Translations under genes and position numbers: made by a program
Shown: positions 33,463-41,617 of the stretch, piece after piece
Position numbering within the stretch: position 1 is the first letter of the stretch
How the letters are laid out: every line of letters starts with the position of its first letter
Notes under the pieces: generated by a model
Database searches by the model: none
The model's input: the letters and a program-made list of their open reading frames with translations, nothing else
What the model was told of the DNA's origin: nothing
Source: DASSUW01 sp963835525
GTDB taxonomy: Bacteria > Actinomycetota > Thermoleophilia > Solirubrobacterales > Solirubrobacteraceae
Direction: 5' to 3'
Assembly (NCBI GenBank): GCA_963835525.1
Contig: CAWIFM010000003.1
Span: forward strand, 930,001 to 994,000
DNA length: 64,000 nt

Positions 33463-33885
33463 TCATGCCCGCTCGCCGATGCGCCCGACGGCGCCGGTGA
33501 GCCCGACGCACCCGATACACCCGACGCAACCCCTGCAGTTGACGCAGCCGATGCAGCCGACGCAGCCCGCGCAGCCGACGTTGGCGAGGCCGCCGAGGAT
33601 GCCGGCCGAGCCGACGACGCCGATGCTGAGCGCGACGGCCGCGCTGCCGACGACCGCGGCGGAGCCGCTGACGCCGACGCTGCTGATCACGCCCGACGAG
33701 CCGACGACGCCCGCAGAGCCGACCACGCCGGCCGCGCCGACCACCCCGGCCGAGCCGACGACGCCTGCGGCCCCGGTCACGCCGGCCGACCCGACGACCC
33801 CTGAGGCGTCGGTGACTGCCGCCGAGCGCCAGACGCGCGGCTCGCCGGGCGTGACGGCGGTGCCGTCCTCGGCGCCGGCGCTCAC
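33463..33885 (-). CDS. Gly/Val/Cys-repeat protein, probably a small beta-helix-like protein
   Basis: The 140-aa protein starts at a GTG with a strong ribosome-binding site (GGGGAGG) and overlaps the stop of a 22-codon ORF (GTGA). After ~30 ordinary residues it becomes a strict repeat of GVVGSAG-type units. These change into CxGCxGC units (GCAGCVGCIGCVNCRGCVGC) and end GLTGAVGRIGERA. The periodic small/hydrophobic pattern suggests stacked coils of a beta-helix, with Cys ladders that could bind metal or form disulfides. There is no signal peptide. The function is unknown. It ends 11 nt from the tRNA-Thr gene, on the opposite strand. Confidence 0.65.
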   Translation of the reverse strand: MSAGAEDGTAVTPGEPRVWRSAAVTDASGVVGSAGVTGAAGVVGSAGVVGAAGVVGSAGVVGSSGVISSVGVSGSAAVVGSAAVALSIGVVGSAGILGGLANVGCAGCVGCIGCVNCRGCVGCIGCVGLTGAVGRIGERA

Positions 33886-33950
33886 ACGGCCTCCCCGACG
33901 GCGCGCGGCAGCCGTCGTGAGAGCGCTGTCGAGACGTAGTTGCCGGTCAT
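33882..33950 (-). CDS. 22-codon ORF translationally coupled to the Cys-repeat protein
   Basis: MTGNYVSTALSRRLPRAVGEAV follows GGTGAC and its TGA overlaps the next GTG start by 4 nt. The ribosome-binding site of the downstream gene lies inside its last codons, an arrangement typical of coupled translation. It may be a leader peptide or a small partner protein. Confidence 0.5.
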   Translation of the reverse strand: MTGNYVSTALSRRLPRAVGEAV

Positions 33951-34034
33951 CGAGTCACCGTACCGGGAAACCGGCCGCCTCCTGATGTCGAGGCCGGATC
34001 CGCTCTTAGCCGGGGGCGGGGGAGATTCGTCGTG

Positions 34035-34445
34035 CTAGCCGCGCAGGCCGAAGGCCCACGGCGAGACGCTGCCGTCGGGATTCCCCATGGCGTGAGGCAG
34101 CGGCGCGAGCTCAGGCGAGTCCTCCAGCGACAGCCGGTCATCCCAGAGCAACACCCCCGGTTGATCCGTGGCGGGGTGGGCGACGGCGGGGCGCGCCGGC
34201 TGAACCGGACGCGCGGGCGCGCTGGCGCGGGGCCGAAAACGCTCAGGCCGCGGCTTGGGTGCCGACGGCAGCGGCGGCGGCGTGGGCTCTCGCACCGGGA
34301 GCATCGCGCGTGGCGTCACGCCGGTGTCGACGTCCACGGCTCGAGAACGGACCTCAGCCAAGATCCGGTCGCGGTCCGGCGACGCGGGCAGCTGCTCGAG
34401 CTGGTCAACCAGCTCCTTCAGTCGCTTCAACCGTTCCACTGCCAT
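34035..34445 (-). CDS. Small Pro-rich protein with N-terminal coiled coil
   Basis: The 136-aa protein starts after GAGGAGACGCGA. Residues 1-35 (VERLKRLKELVDQLEQL) form an amphipathic helix or coiled coil. Residues ~55-95 are Pro/Arg-rich and disordered. The C-terminus (GVLLWDDRLSLEDSPEL, AMGNPDGSVSPWAFGLRG) is better ordered. No family is recognised. It lies in the same direction as the Cys-repeat protein unit downstream. Confidence 0.6.
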   Translation of the reverse strand: MAVERLKRLKELVDQLEQLPASPDRDRILAEVRSRAVDVDTGVTPRAMLPVREPTPPPLPSAPKPRPERFRPRASAPARPVQPARPAVAHPATDQPGVLLWDDRLSLEDSPELAPLPHAMGNPDGSVSPWAFGLRG

Positions 34446-34638
34446 TCGCGTCTCCTCGACCTAACCCGTGTAGGCGGGCGTCGCGGAGCGGACGGCCCTG
34501 GGCGATCAAACGTAGCGCGTGCCTGCCTCTGCGAAAACGCAACGTTCGTCCACCCTGGCCGGAGATCGTCATGCCGGCTAGACCCCTTGGTAGGTCTGAC
34601 TGGTTGACGCGCCCCACCAACGCCGCGAAAGTGGCGCA

Positions 34639-34761
34639 ATGACGGACCGGACGAAATACATGCTCGTCGGCGCGGGCATCTGGGCGATCGGCTGGGAGGC
34701 GTTCACGTTTGTCGCCCTGCGCCTGCTGGATCGCCTGCTCGGCGAGGATTCGCGGCCCTGA
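34639..34761 (+). CDS. Possible 40-aa single-span membrane protein
   Basis: MTDRTKYMLVGAGIWAIG continues as one hydrophobic helix and ends LLDRLLGEDSRP. The ribosome-binding site is weak. The stop abuts the 3' end of the convergent amine oxidase-like gene. The clear membrane-protein composition is the main support. Confidence 0.4.
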   Translation: MTDRTKYMLVGAGIWAIGWEAFTFVALRLLDRLLGEDSRP

Positions 34762-36268
34762 TCAGCCGCCTCGCTGATCGGGCACGTCGAGCGCCGGGTA
34801 GCGATCGAAGAAGCCGTGCGGCGCGAGCCGGAAGCGGATCCTCTCGTTCGACATGGTCGGGAACTCCTCCGGGTGCGGGTGGTGGGAGAAGCTCGCGGTG
34901 TACCACGCGACGACGTCCCGGCCGTCGAGGCTCTCGGCGGGTGACATGAACGCCGGCAGCCCGTCGCCCGCCTGGCCCTGGTGTTGGCCGTCCCGTCGAT
35001 GTCGAAGTCGATCCGGAAGTTGAAGAAGTGCTGGTGATCCGGCGCTGCGATGTTCGGGGCGACGAGCGCCCCGGACGTGTTGCCCTCGGCCGCGTTCTTG
35101 ACCCCGCGATTGAGCGTCGTGCCCATCGAGCCGACGTCCACGGCGATCGTCCCGTCCTGCCGGAACGCGTACTCGGTCATGTAGGTGTAGCTGCCGATCA
35201 CGTAGGCCGCGACGACGACCAGCTCGCGGCCGAAACGCGCGTCACGGTCGAAGAACGTCGGATCGGTGCGATCCCACAGCGTCGCGGAGTCGCGCTCGTA
35301 GACGGCCGCGGCGTTGGGGAGAGCGAAGGCGCCGTCGACGCTGCCGGTGTCGCTGGCGGCGACCTCGTCGAAGAACTCCGCCGTCTCGGGGACGTCGACG
35401 TTCTTGCGCAGCGGCTCGGCGTACTGGCCGAGGTTGTACTCGCCGATGTCCATCGCCGTCCGCCACGACCAGTTCGGGTCCTGGAGCCCGTAGGGGACGT
35501 AGACCTCGCTCATCGCGATGCGGTGGATGATCGGACGGACCCGGCCGCCGTCCTCGTAGCCGATCTTGTGCAGGATGAGGCCCTCGCGCATGCCGTAGTC
35601 GACACGGAAATGCCAGCGCCCTCGATCGGGCGGTTGTACGGGTTCGGCAGCTCGCCGCGGTAGAAGAAGATCGCGCGCAGGAAGCGATGGCCGGTCGCCC
35701 TGAGCCCGGCCGGGAGCTCGCCCGGCGCCCAGACGTCGATGTAGACGTCGTCGGGATCGACGCCGCGGGCGGCCATCTTCGCGGCGAAGCGCGGGTCGGC
35801 GCGGACGACCGCGTCGCCCTCGTCGAACTCGTTGCCCCAGACGGCCGGCTGCGTTCCGGCGGGCTTCGCCGTCCAGGACAGGACGGTTTGGGCCGCCGGG
35901 TCTACGACCACCTCGTACACGCGGTTCGCCGAGCGGTCATAGACGTGCGCGAGCGCGCGCCGCGGAAGGCCGGACGCATCGGCCTTCGCCGGCTCCTTCA
36001 AAGTGACCAGGGGGAACACGGCGTCCGACGGGAAGCGCGAGTCGCGCTCGATCGTGCGCATCGCGCGGTTGATCTCCTGCGTGGTGAGGGGGTCGAGCGG
36101 GTCGGTGACCGCCGCTGACGCCGCAAGTGGCGCCTGGGCGCGGCCACGGCTGCTCGGAACGAAGGTCTGCGCGACCACCACCGCGCCGACGCCGAGGAAC
36201 CCGAGTCCGGTGAGGATCACCAGGAGCGCGCTCCAACGTGGTGGTACCGGCGAACGCCTGAACTCCAC
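34762..36268 (-). pseudogene. Copper amine oxidase-like gene with a frameshift and a ~115-residue deletion
   Basis: The GTG start follows a perfect AAGGAGG. After a membrane anchor (ALLVILTGLGFLGVGAVVVA) come amine oxidase N-domains. The frame breaks near 35612 and resumes with WHFRVDYGMREGLILHKIGY, then YVPYGLQDPNWSWRTAMDIG and the copper-ligand HQHFFNFRIDFDIDGTAN. This joins directly, in another frame, to QGQAGDGLPAF and HHPHPEEFPTM, ending GFFDRYPALDVP. The ~115 residues normally between these are gone. The topaquinone site reads IGSYTYMTEY rather than NY(D/E), so catalysis was doubtful even before the deletion. Confidence 0.75.
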
Positions 36269-36381
36269 GACGGCCTCCTTGCAGCGGATGAGCCACGATC
36301 GTGCCCAGCAACGCCGGTTGAAGTCAACCTCTGCCCACCAATCGAACGGTTCTGCGTATCACGGGGTTCGCGCCGGCGCTC

Positions 36382-37527
36382 ATGACGGCCATGACCACCC
36401 CACGCCTCACCCTCACGACGGCGGCTGTCGCCGCCGTCACCGCGCTCGCGTGTGCGAGCGCGGCCGTCGCCGCGGAAGCGCAGAAGCCGGCGCAGACCGC
36501 GGCACCGCGCGCTGTCGCGCCTGACGCGGCGGCCGCCGCGCGGGCGAGCGAGATCGCCAAGACGACCTCCGCTCTCGGCTCGTACTACGACTCGGACAGC
36601 GGCGAGCAGGTCGTCGTGACCGGCCGGAAGAGCCGCCTCACCGAGGCCGCGGTCGACAAGGCCGTCGGAGCCCCGGCGCGCCTCGAGCGCCTCACGATCA
36701 CGGGGGCGACGGTCGACGCGATCAAGGACGAGCTCGCCGCGCGTGACTTCAGCCCGTCGGCCAGGAAGTACAGCTATGGCGGCTACCTCGACCTCGAGAG
36801 CGGCAAGTACGTGCTGACGACCGATGCTCCGGCCGCCGTCACCGACCAGCTCACCGAGGACCACCCCGTCATCGACCTCCGTCGCGACACCGTGCGCGAC
36901 ATGTTCCACCGCCTGGACGACGCCCCGTCGTTCTGGGGCGGCGCGTCGATCATGAGCCCGGGCGTCGGCACCTGCTCGAACGGCTTCGCGGTCCAGCGCG
37001 GAGGCCAGCGCTTCATGACCACGGCGGCCCACTGCTTCGGCGTCGGCCAGGGCGTCTTCACGCCACCCGGCCGGTTCGTGGGCACCGTCGTCCAGCGTGG
37101 GCAGCTGAACTCGCCTTTCCCGTGGGACAACCGCGACACGGAGCTGATCGGCGGCTCGTCGTACTCCGGGCGCGTCTACGACGGCGGGATCTTCAGCACG
37201 ACCTCGAAGGGCGTCGTCAGCGCCGCCGACCCGGTCCCCGGCTTCACCGGGTACTGCACCAGCGGTCAGACGTCCGGCGAGCAGTGCGGCATCACGGTCC
37301 AGAGCACCGAGGCGATCGCGTGCACGGCGACCGGGTGCAAGTGGCCGGTGATCTCATACACGGGCGGCCCTTCGCGGCCCGGCGACTCGGGCGCGCCGAT
37401 GTACCTGCCGAGCGGAGCGTCGGCGTTCGCCCGCGGCACCGTGATCGCGGGTGACGGTGTGACGAGCTTCGCCGAGAAGTGGAGCCGTATGTCGGCCGGC
37501 TTCGGCATCTCGATCGTCACCGGCTGA
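36382..37527 (+). CDS. Secreted S1-family serine protease
   Basis: The 381-aa protein has a signal peptide ending around AAVAAEAQ, a pro-region of ~150 residues (with DSDSGEQVVVTG and SARKYSYGGYLDLESGKYVL), and a chymotrypsin-fold domain with the full triad. These are His in TTAAHCFG, Asp in NRDTELIGG and Ser in RPGDSGAPM. Cysteine pairs fit disulfides of exported proteases. This layout resembles alpha-lytic/streptogrisin-like enzymes, whose pro-region assists folding. The gene is monocistronic with a strong terminator 8 nt after the stop. Confidence 0.87.
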   Translation: MTAMTTPRLTLTTAAVAAVTALACASAAVAAEAQKPAQTAAPRAVAPDAAAAARASEIAKTTSALGSYYDSDSGEQVVVTGRKSRLTEAAVDKAVGAPARLERLTITGATVDAIKDELAARDFSPSARKYSYGGYLDLESGKYVLTTDAPAAVTDQLTEDHPVIDLRRDTVRDMFHRLDDAPSFWGGASIMSPGVGTCSNGFAVQRGGQRFMTTAAHCFGVGQGVFTPPGRFVGTVVQRGQLNSPFPWDNRDTELIGGSSYSGRVYDGGIFSTTSKGVVSAADPVPGFTGYCTSGQTSGEQCGITVQSTEAIACTATGCKWPVISYTGGPSRPGDSGAPMYLPSGASAFARGTVIAGDGVTSFAEKWSRMSAGFGISIVTG

Positions 37528-37644
37528 GCGGTCAGCGCGGAGGGGGCGGCTCAGCGCCCCCTCCGCGCGTCCGAGGTCGAGGATGTAGTTGGCGACGACT
37601 GCCTCGGAGACGAGGCGGAGCCTGCGTGAATCGGCGGGGGTCAT
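37354..37644 (-). CDS. Possible small ORF coupled to the MFS exporter
   Basis: The ATG overlaps the exporter's stop (ATGA). The first ~27 codons (MTPADSRRLRLVSEAVVANY, ILDLGR) read like a short conserved helix. Beyond that the frame runs through a terminator hairpin and antisense to the protease gene, and composition becomes Arg-rich. Probably only the first part, if any, is real, or an indel has removed the natural stop. Confidence 0.3.
   Translation of the reverse strand: MTPADSRRLRLVSEAVVANYILDLGRAEGALSRPLRADRSAGDDRDAEAGRHTAPLLGEARHTVTRDHGAAGERRRSARQVHRRARVAGPRRAARV
37535..37568. terminator. Bidirectional terminator hairpin
   Basis: GCGCGGAGGGGGC pairs perfectly with GCCCCCTCCGCGC around an 8-nt loop, directly after the protease stop and ~70 nt past the exporter stop on the other strand. 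Confidence 0.75.
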
Positions 37645-39104
37645 GCGGCTTGTTCCTCCAAGGTGAGTCGGGCGGGGGCGCGCTGCGGATCACGCGGCCG
37701 CAGCAAGGCGACGGCGAGGACGATCCCGGCGAGGATCGCGACGGCGCCGGCGACGAAGGCGACGTGGTAGCCGCCGAGCAGGGAGCTCGTGAGCCCGTTG
37801 CCGTTGGACAGCAGTCCCTGCGTGTGGTTGGCGGCGACGGTGCTCAGGACGGCGAGTCCGAGCGCGCCGCTGATCTGCTGGGAGACGTTCGTGATCCCCG
37901 AGCCGAGCCCGGCGTCGGCGGCCGGGACGTCGGCCATGGCCAGCGTCAGCAGCGGCATGAACGCGTTCCCGATGCCGAGGCCGATCGCGAAGTTGGCCAC
38001 GAAGATCGTGGGGAAGTAGGCGGTGTCCGGCCCGACCGTTGCGAACAGCAGCAGGCCGGCGGCGGCGATCGCCATGCCGGTCGTCAGCACGGGAAGCGGC
38101 CCGAAGCGGGCTACGAGCCGCGCGGTGACGCCCTGAGAGAGCACCGCGACGGTGAGCGTCCACGGCAGGAACGCCGCGCCCGTCTCGAGGGCGCTGAAGT
38201 GGCGGACCTGCTCGAGATAGAGCGTGGCGAGGAAGAACGTCGAGTACATCCCCGTCACGAGGAACCCGCGGATGAGACTCGCGTTGATCAGCCCGCGCAC
38301 GCGCAGGATGCGCAGCGGCATGATCGGGTTCTCGATGCGCGCCTCGAGCGCGATGAACGCGGCCATGAGCACCGCGGCGACCGCGCCCATCCCGAGCACG
38401 TGTGCCGACGTCCAGCCGTGGGTGGTGGCCGAGACGATCGCGTAGATGGCGCTCATGAGCGACCCGGTGACCAGCAGCGAGCCGACCCAGTCGACGCCGT
38501 GCTGGAGCCCGAGCCCGCTGTCGGCGCGGATGAGCGCGCGGCCGAGCACGAAGGTGGCGATGCCGATGGGGAGATTGACGAAGAAGACCCAGTGCCAGCT
38601 CAGGGCCTGCGTGAGCAGGCCGCCGGCGAGGAGGCCCAGCGAGCCGCCCGCCACCGAGACGAACACGTACGCGCCCATGGCGCGGGCGCGCTCGGCCGCG
38701 CCGGGGAACTCGGTGACGATGATCGCCAGGATCACGGACGCCTGGGCGGCGGCGCCGACTCCCTGGAGCAGCCGGGCGCCGATCAGCTCTGCCTGGGTCG
38801 AGGCGACGCCGCAGAGCAGCGACGCGACCGTGAAGATGACGAGGCCGGAGAGGAAGACGCGCCGCCGGCCGAGCAGGTCACCGAGACGGCCGGCCAGGAG
38901 CAGCAGGCTGCCGAAGGTGACCAGGAACCCGTTGACGACCCAGGTCAGATTCGCCTGGTCGAAGCCGAGATCCTGCTGGATGGCGGGGAGCGCGACGTTC
39001 ACGATCGTGACGTCGAGGACGATCATGAGCTGCGCGAAGCAGACGATGATCAGCGTTGCCCATCGACGGCGATCGTCAGAGGGGGTAATATAAGCGGAGG
39101 CCAC
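37641..39104 (-). CDS. MFS drug exporter, DHA2 (EmrB/QacA) family
   Basis: The 487-aa protein has 14 hydrophobic helices. The proton-coupled multidrug exporter signatures are VLDVTIVNVALPAIQQDL in helix 1, GRLGDLLGRRRVF between helices 2 and 3 (motif A), and GVGAAAQASVILAI near helix 5. It should extrude hydrophobic compounds across the membrane. The GTG start lies immediately after a near-consensus promoter, so the mRNA is probably leaderless. It is divergent from a TetR gene with an operator in the shared promoter, indicating local repression relieved by a substrate. Confidence 0.9.
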   Translation of the reverse strand: MASAYITPSDDRRRWATLIIVCFAQLMIVLDVTIVNVALPAIQQDLGFDQANLTWVVNGFLVTFGSLLLLAGRLGDLLGRRRVFLSGLVIFTVASLLCGVASTQAELIGARLLQGVGAAAQASVILAIIVTEFPGAAERARAMGAYVFVSVAGGSLGLLAGGLLTQALSWHWVFFVNLPIGIATFVLGRALIRADSGLGLQHGVDWVGSLLVTGSLMSAIYAIVSATTHGWTSAHVLGMGAVAAVLMAAFIALEARIENPIMPLRILRVRGLINASLIRGFLVTGMYSTFFLATLYLEQVRHFSALETGAAFLPWTLTVAVLSQGVTARLVARFGPLPVLTTGMAIAAAGLLLFATVGPDTAYFPTIFVANFAIGLGIGNAFMPLLTLAMADVPAADAGLGSGITNVSQQISGALGLAVLSTVAANHTQGLLSNGNGLTSSLLGGYHVAFVAGAVAILAGIVLAVALLRPRDPQRAPARLTLEEQAA

Positions 39105-39111
39105 CTCCAGA

Positions 39112-39141
39112 ACTATACGGAGGCACCCTCCGTTTTGTCAA
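39112..39141 (-). promoter_or_regulatory. Promoter of the MFS exporter gene
   Basis: On the minus strand TTGACA (39141-39136) and TATAGT (39117-39112) are separated by 18 nt, close to the sigma-70 consensus. Transcription would start about 1-2 nt before the GTG, giving a leaderless message. Confidence 0.7.
39117..39133. promoter_or_regulatory. Probable TetR operator
   Basis: ACGGAGG-CAC-CCTCCGT is a perfect inverted repeat of 7-bp arms that fills the spacer of the exporter promoter and lies just before the tetR start, the expected place for repression of both genes. Confidence 0.7.
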
Positions 39142-39722
39142 GCGATCTTTCTACCGAAGCCCTCATCGCGCGCCCCAAGCGCGCGGATGCGCGGCGCAAC
39201 TACGAGAAGGTCCTGGCCGCTGCGCGCGAGGCGTTCGCCGAGGGTGGCGAGTCGACCGCGCTCGAGCAGATCGCGCGCCGCGCGGGCGTCGGGATCGGCA
39301 CGCTCTACCGCCATTTCCCGAATCGCCAGGCGCTGCTGGAGGCCCTCTACGTCGACGAGGTCGAGGAGCTCTGCCGCTCGGCCGCCGGGCTCGACGACGC
39401 CGACCCGTGGGAGGCGCTCAGCGGCTGGTTCGAGCGCTTCATCGGCTACATCGCCACCAAGCAGGCGCTCGCCGGCGAGCTCATGAACTACCTCGACCGC
39501 GATGCGCAGCTCTTCAAGGCCAGTCGCGCGGCGCTGTTCGAGGCCGGCGAGCCGCTGCTCGAGCGCGCTCAGAAGGCGGGCATCGTGCGCCCGGACGTCG
39601 GCTTCGCCGACGTGCTCCAGATGGTCATGGGGATCGCCAAGATCCCCGCAGCCGACCCGGCGCAGAACCTGCACATGCTCCGGATCGCGCTCGACGGCCT
39701 GCGCTACCGCCCCGAGTCGTAG
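39135..39722 (+). CDS. TetR-family repressor
   Basis: The 195-aa protein has the N-terminal TetR helix-turn-helix RADARRNYEKVLAAAREAFA, STALEQIARRAGVGIGTLYR and HFPNRQALLEALY. An all-helical ligand domain follows. No ATG or GTG fits the frame between the operator and the conserved region. The TTG giving MSSDLSTEALIARPKRAD is the best start. The divergent exporter and the shared operator make it the likely repressor of the exporter and of itself. Confidence 0.88.
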   Translation: MSSDLSTEALIARPKRADARRNYEKVLAAAREAFAEGGESTALEQIARRAGVGIGTLYRHFPNRQALLEALYVDEVEELCRSAAGLDDADPWEALSGWFERFIGYIATKQALAGELMNYLDRDAQLFKASRAALFEAGEPLLERAQKAGIVRPDVGFADVLQMVMGIAKIPAADPAQNLHMLRIALDGLRYRPES

Positions 39723-39731
39723 CCTCAAGCG

Positions 39732-39759
39732 CGAGGGGCGGCCTTGCGGCCGCCCCTCG
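39732..39759. terminator. Bidirectional terminator hairpin
   Basis: CGAGGGGCGGCC and GGCCGCCCCTCG form a 12-bp stem with loop TTGC between the convergent tetR and M28 peptidase genes. Confidence 0.75.
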
Positions 39760-39785
39760 GACGTGCTTCGGTGGTGTGCCTCGGG

Positions 39786-41438
39786 CTAGCGGACGAGCCG
39801 GTCGCCGAGGTACGCGCCGAGCGCGGCCTTGCGGGCCTTGCTCAGCCGCTTGGCCTTGCGGGCCTTCTTCGCGGACTTCTTCGCGGCGGTGGCGCCGCCG
39901 GCGAGCGTCTCGCGGAGGTTGCGATCCTCGGCCAGCGTCGCCAGCGTGTGCGCGCCGCCGTCGGCCATCTGCTCCCAACCCCTGAAGTCGAGGTTGTCGA
40001 TGTCGTCACCGGCCTGGTGGTAGTTCGGGTCGAACGCCACCCCGGCCATGCCGCCCCACTTGGCGGCCTGCGCCTCGGACTTCGCGACCTCCGCGCCGGA
40101 GAACAGGCCGCCCGCGGCGATCCCGTTGTCCTGGAACGGCTTGTAGTCGCTGCGGCCGTCGAACGCGCTCGGGTCCGGGGCGATCCCCACCGAGTTGAAG
40201 TACTTCAGGAACACGGACTCGATGTACGCGGCGCCCGGGTTCACGTTCGGCGCCGTGGCCGGCGGCGGCGTGTGCGAGAAGTTGCCGTCGTAGACGAACT
40301 TGCCGTGGTTGGGCGACGCCAGCATGTCGAAGTTGAGGTTGGCCGCGATCTTCGCGAACTCCTCATCCGAGATCGCCGTGACGTAGCGGGTCGCGCCCAC
40401 CAGGCCCGACTCCTCGGCGCCCCAGAACGCGAACCGCACGCGGTTCTCGGTGCGGATCCTCTCCTTGGCCATCCGGATCGCGAGCTCGAGGTTGAAGGCC
40501 GAGCCTGAGCCGTTGTCGTTGATGCCCGGGCCCTCGAGCACGGAGTCGAGGTGCGAGCCGACGATGGTCACGTTGTCCGGGTCGCCCGAGCGGGTGTCGG
40601 CCAGGATGTTGGTCGACTTGCGCTGGTCGTTCTCGGCCTCGACGACGATCTGGCCGGTCGTGGGATCGGCCTCGCTGTTGAGCCGATCGCCCTCGGCGTA
40701 GGAGATGCCGACGGCCGGGATCTCGACGTCGGGCGGCGTGGGCTGGCCGTCCTGCGCCGTCTCGCCGAGCGTTCCGGCGACCACGCCCTCGTTGCCGGGC
40801 GTGCCCGAGTTGAAGATGATCGCGCCGACCGCGCCGGCGGCCTGTGCGTTGGTCACCTTCTGCGCGAACGGGCAGCTGCCGCGCTGCATCAGCGCGATGT
40901 TGCCGGCCGGGAAGGTGGCGAAGTCGGCGGCCTCGCAGCCCGAGGTCGACACCCGCTGCGCCGGGGTCGGGCTGAGCGTGAGGTCGACCGCGGTGATCGT
41001 GGCCACGCCGGTGTCGCCGCTGGCCGAGTAGTTCATGGTGAGGAACTCGGTCCCGTTCGCGTAGGTCTTCGCGGTCGGCGAGACCTCGCGGAGCACCGGA
41101 TCGGCCGTCTCCTCGAAGGTGACGAAGTCGAAGACCTGCGTCGTCGGGCGGTAGCCCGCATCACGCAGCTTCGTGAGCACGTACTGCACCGACGCGCCGT
41201 AGCCCTGGAAGCCCGAGGCGCGGTTGCCGCCGTTCTCGTCGGCGATCATCTGGAACGCCTCCGCGTGCTTGAACATGCGCCACGCGGTGATCTCCTTGCG
41301 CAGCTCCTTCGAGGTCTTCGCGGCCTCGCTCTTGCCGTGGTGATGGTGGTGCTTCGACGGGTGCGCGGCCGCGACGGCGGGCGCGATACCCAGTGCCAGG
41401 ATCGCGCCGCCGAGCGCGGCGCGCATGCGTACTGACAT
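39786..41438 (-). CDS. Secreted M28 zinc aminopeptidase with PA domain
   Basis: The 550-aa protein starts at MSVRMRAALG behind GGGGAGGGGAAG. A signal peptide is followed by a His-rich linker. A protease-associated domain (residues ~130-270, with the NIALMQRGSCPFAQKVTNAQ motif) is inserted before the M28 core. Zinc ligands and catalytic residues appear in order: GSHLDS, GINDNGSG, AEESG, NFDML and HQAGDDIDN. The C-terminus is Lys/Arg-rich. It should release N-terminal residues from peptides outside the cell. Confidence 0.88.
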   Translation of the reverse strand: MSVRMRAALGGAILALGIAPAVAAAHPSKHHHHHGKSEAAKTSKELRKEITAWRMFKHAEAFQMIADENGGNRASGFQGYGASVQYVLTKLRDAGYRPTTQVFDFVTFEETADPVLREVSPTAKTYANGTEFLTMNYSASGDTGVATITAVDLTLSPTPAQRVSTSGCEAADFATFPAGNIALMQRGSCPFAQKVTNAQAAGAVGAIIFNSGTPGNEGVVAGTLGETAQDGQPTPPDVEIPAVGISYAEGDRLNSEADPTTGQIVVEAENDQRKSTNILADTRSGDPDNVTIVGSHLDSVLEGPGINDNGSGSAFNLELAIRMAKERIRTENRVRFAFWGAEESGLVGATRYVTAISDEEFAKIAANLNFDMLASPNHGKFVYDGNFSHTPPPATAPNVNPGAAYIESVFLKYFNSVGIAPDPSAFDGRSDYKPFQDNGIAAGGLFSGAEVAKSEAQAAKWGGMAGVAFDPNYHQAGDDIDNLDFRGWEQMADGGAHTLATLAEDRNLRETLAGGATAAKKSAKKARKAKRLSKARKAALGAYLGDRLVR

Positions 41439-41617
41439 GTGAGGTCTTCCCCTCCCCAGGGTGGACGTTGTGCATGGCCCCGGCCGGCGCGAAGTCGTCG
41501 GCGCCGGCTCCTGGCCGATGCGATTGGGCGGGGATACTACAAGCCATAGTGGGCGGGGCGCGCCGCCTGAATCCCCACGGCGCACCCGCGTTCTGAGACG
41601 CTGGCCGCGGCATCGCC

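Noticed and set aside
33416..33985. Long plus-strand frame rich in Thr/Pro starting inside tRNA-Thr
   Set aside because: It begins within the tRNA and is the complement of the Gly/Val/Cys-repeat gene, which has a proper ribosome-binding site. Its repeats simply mirror that gene.
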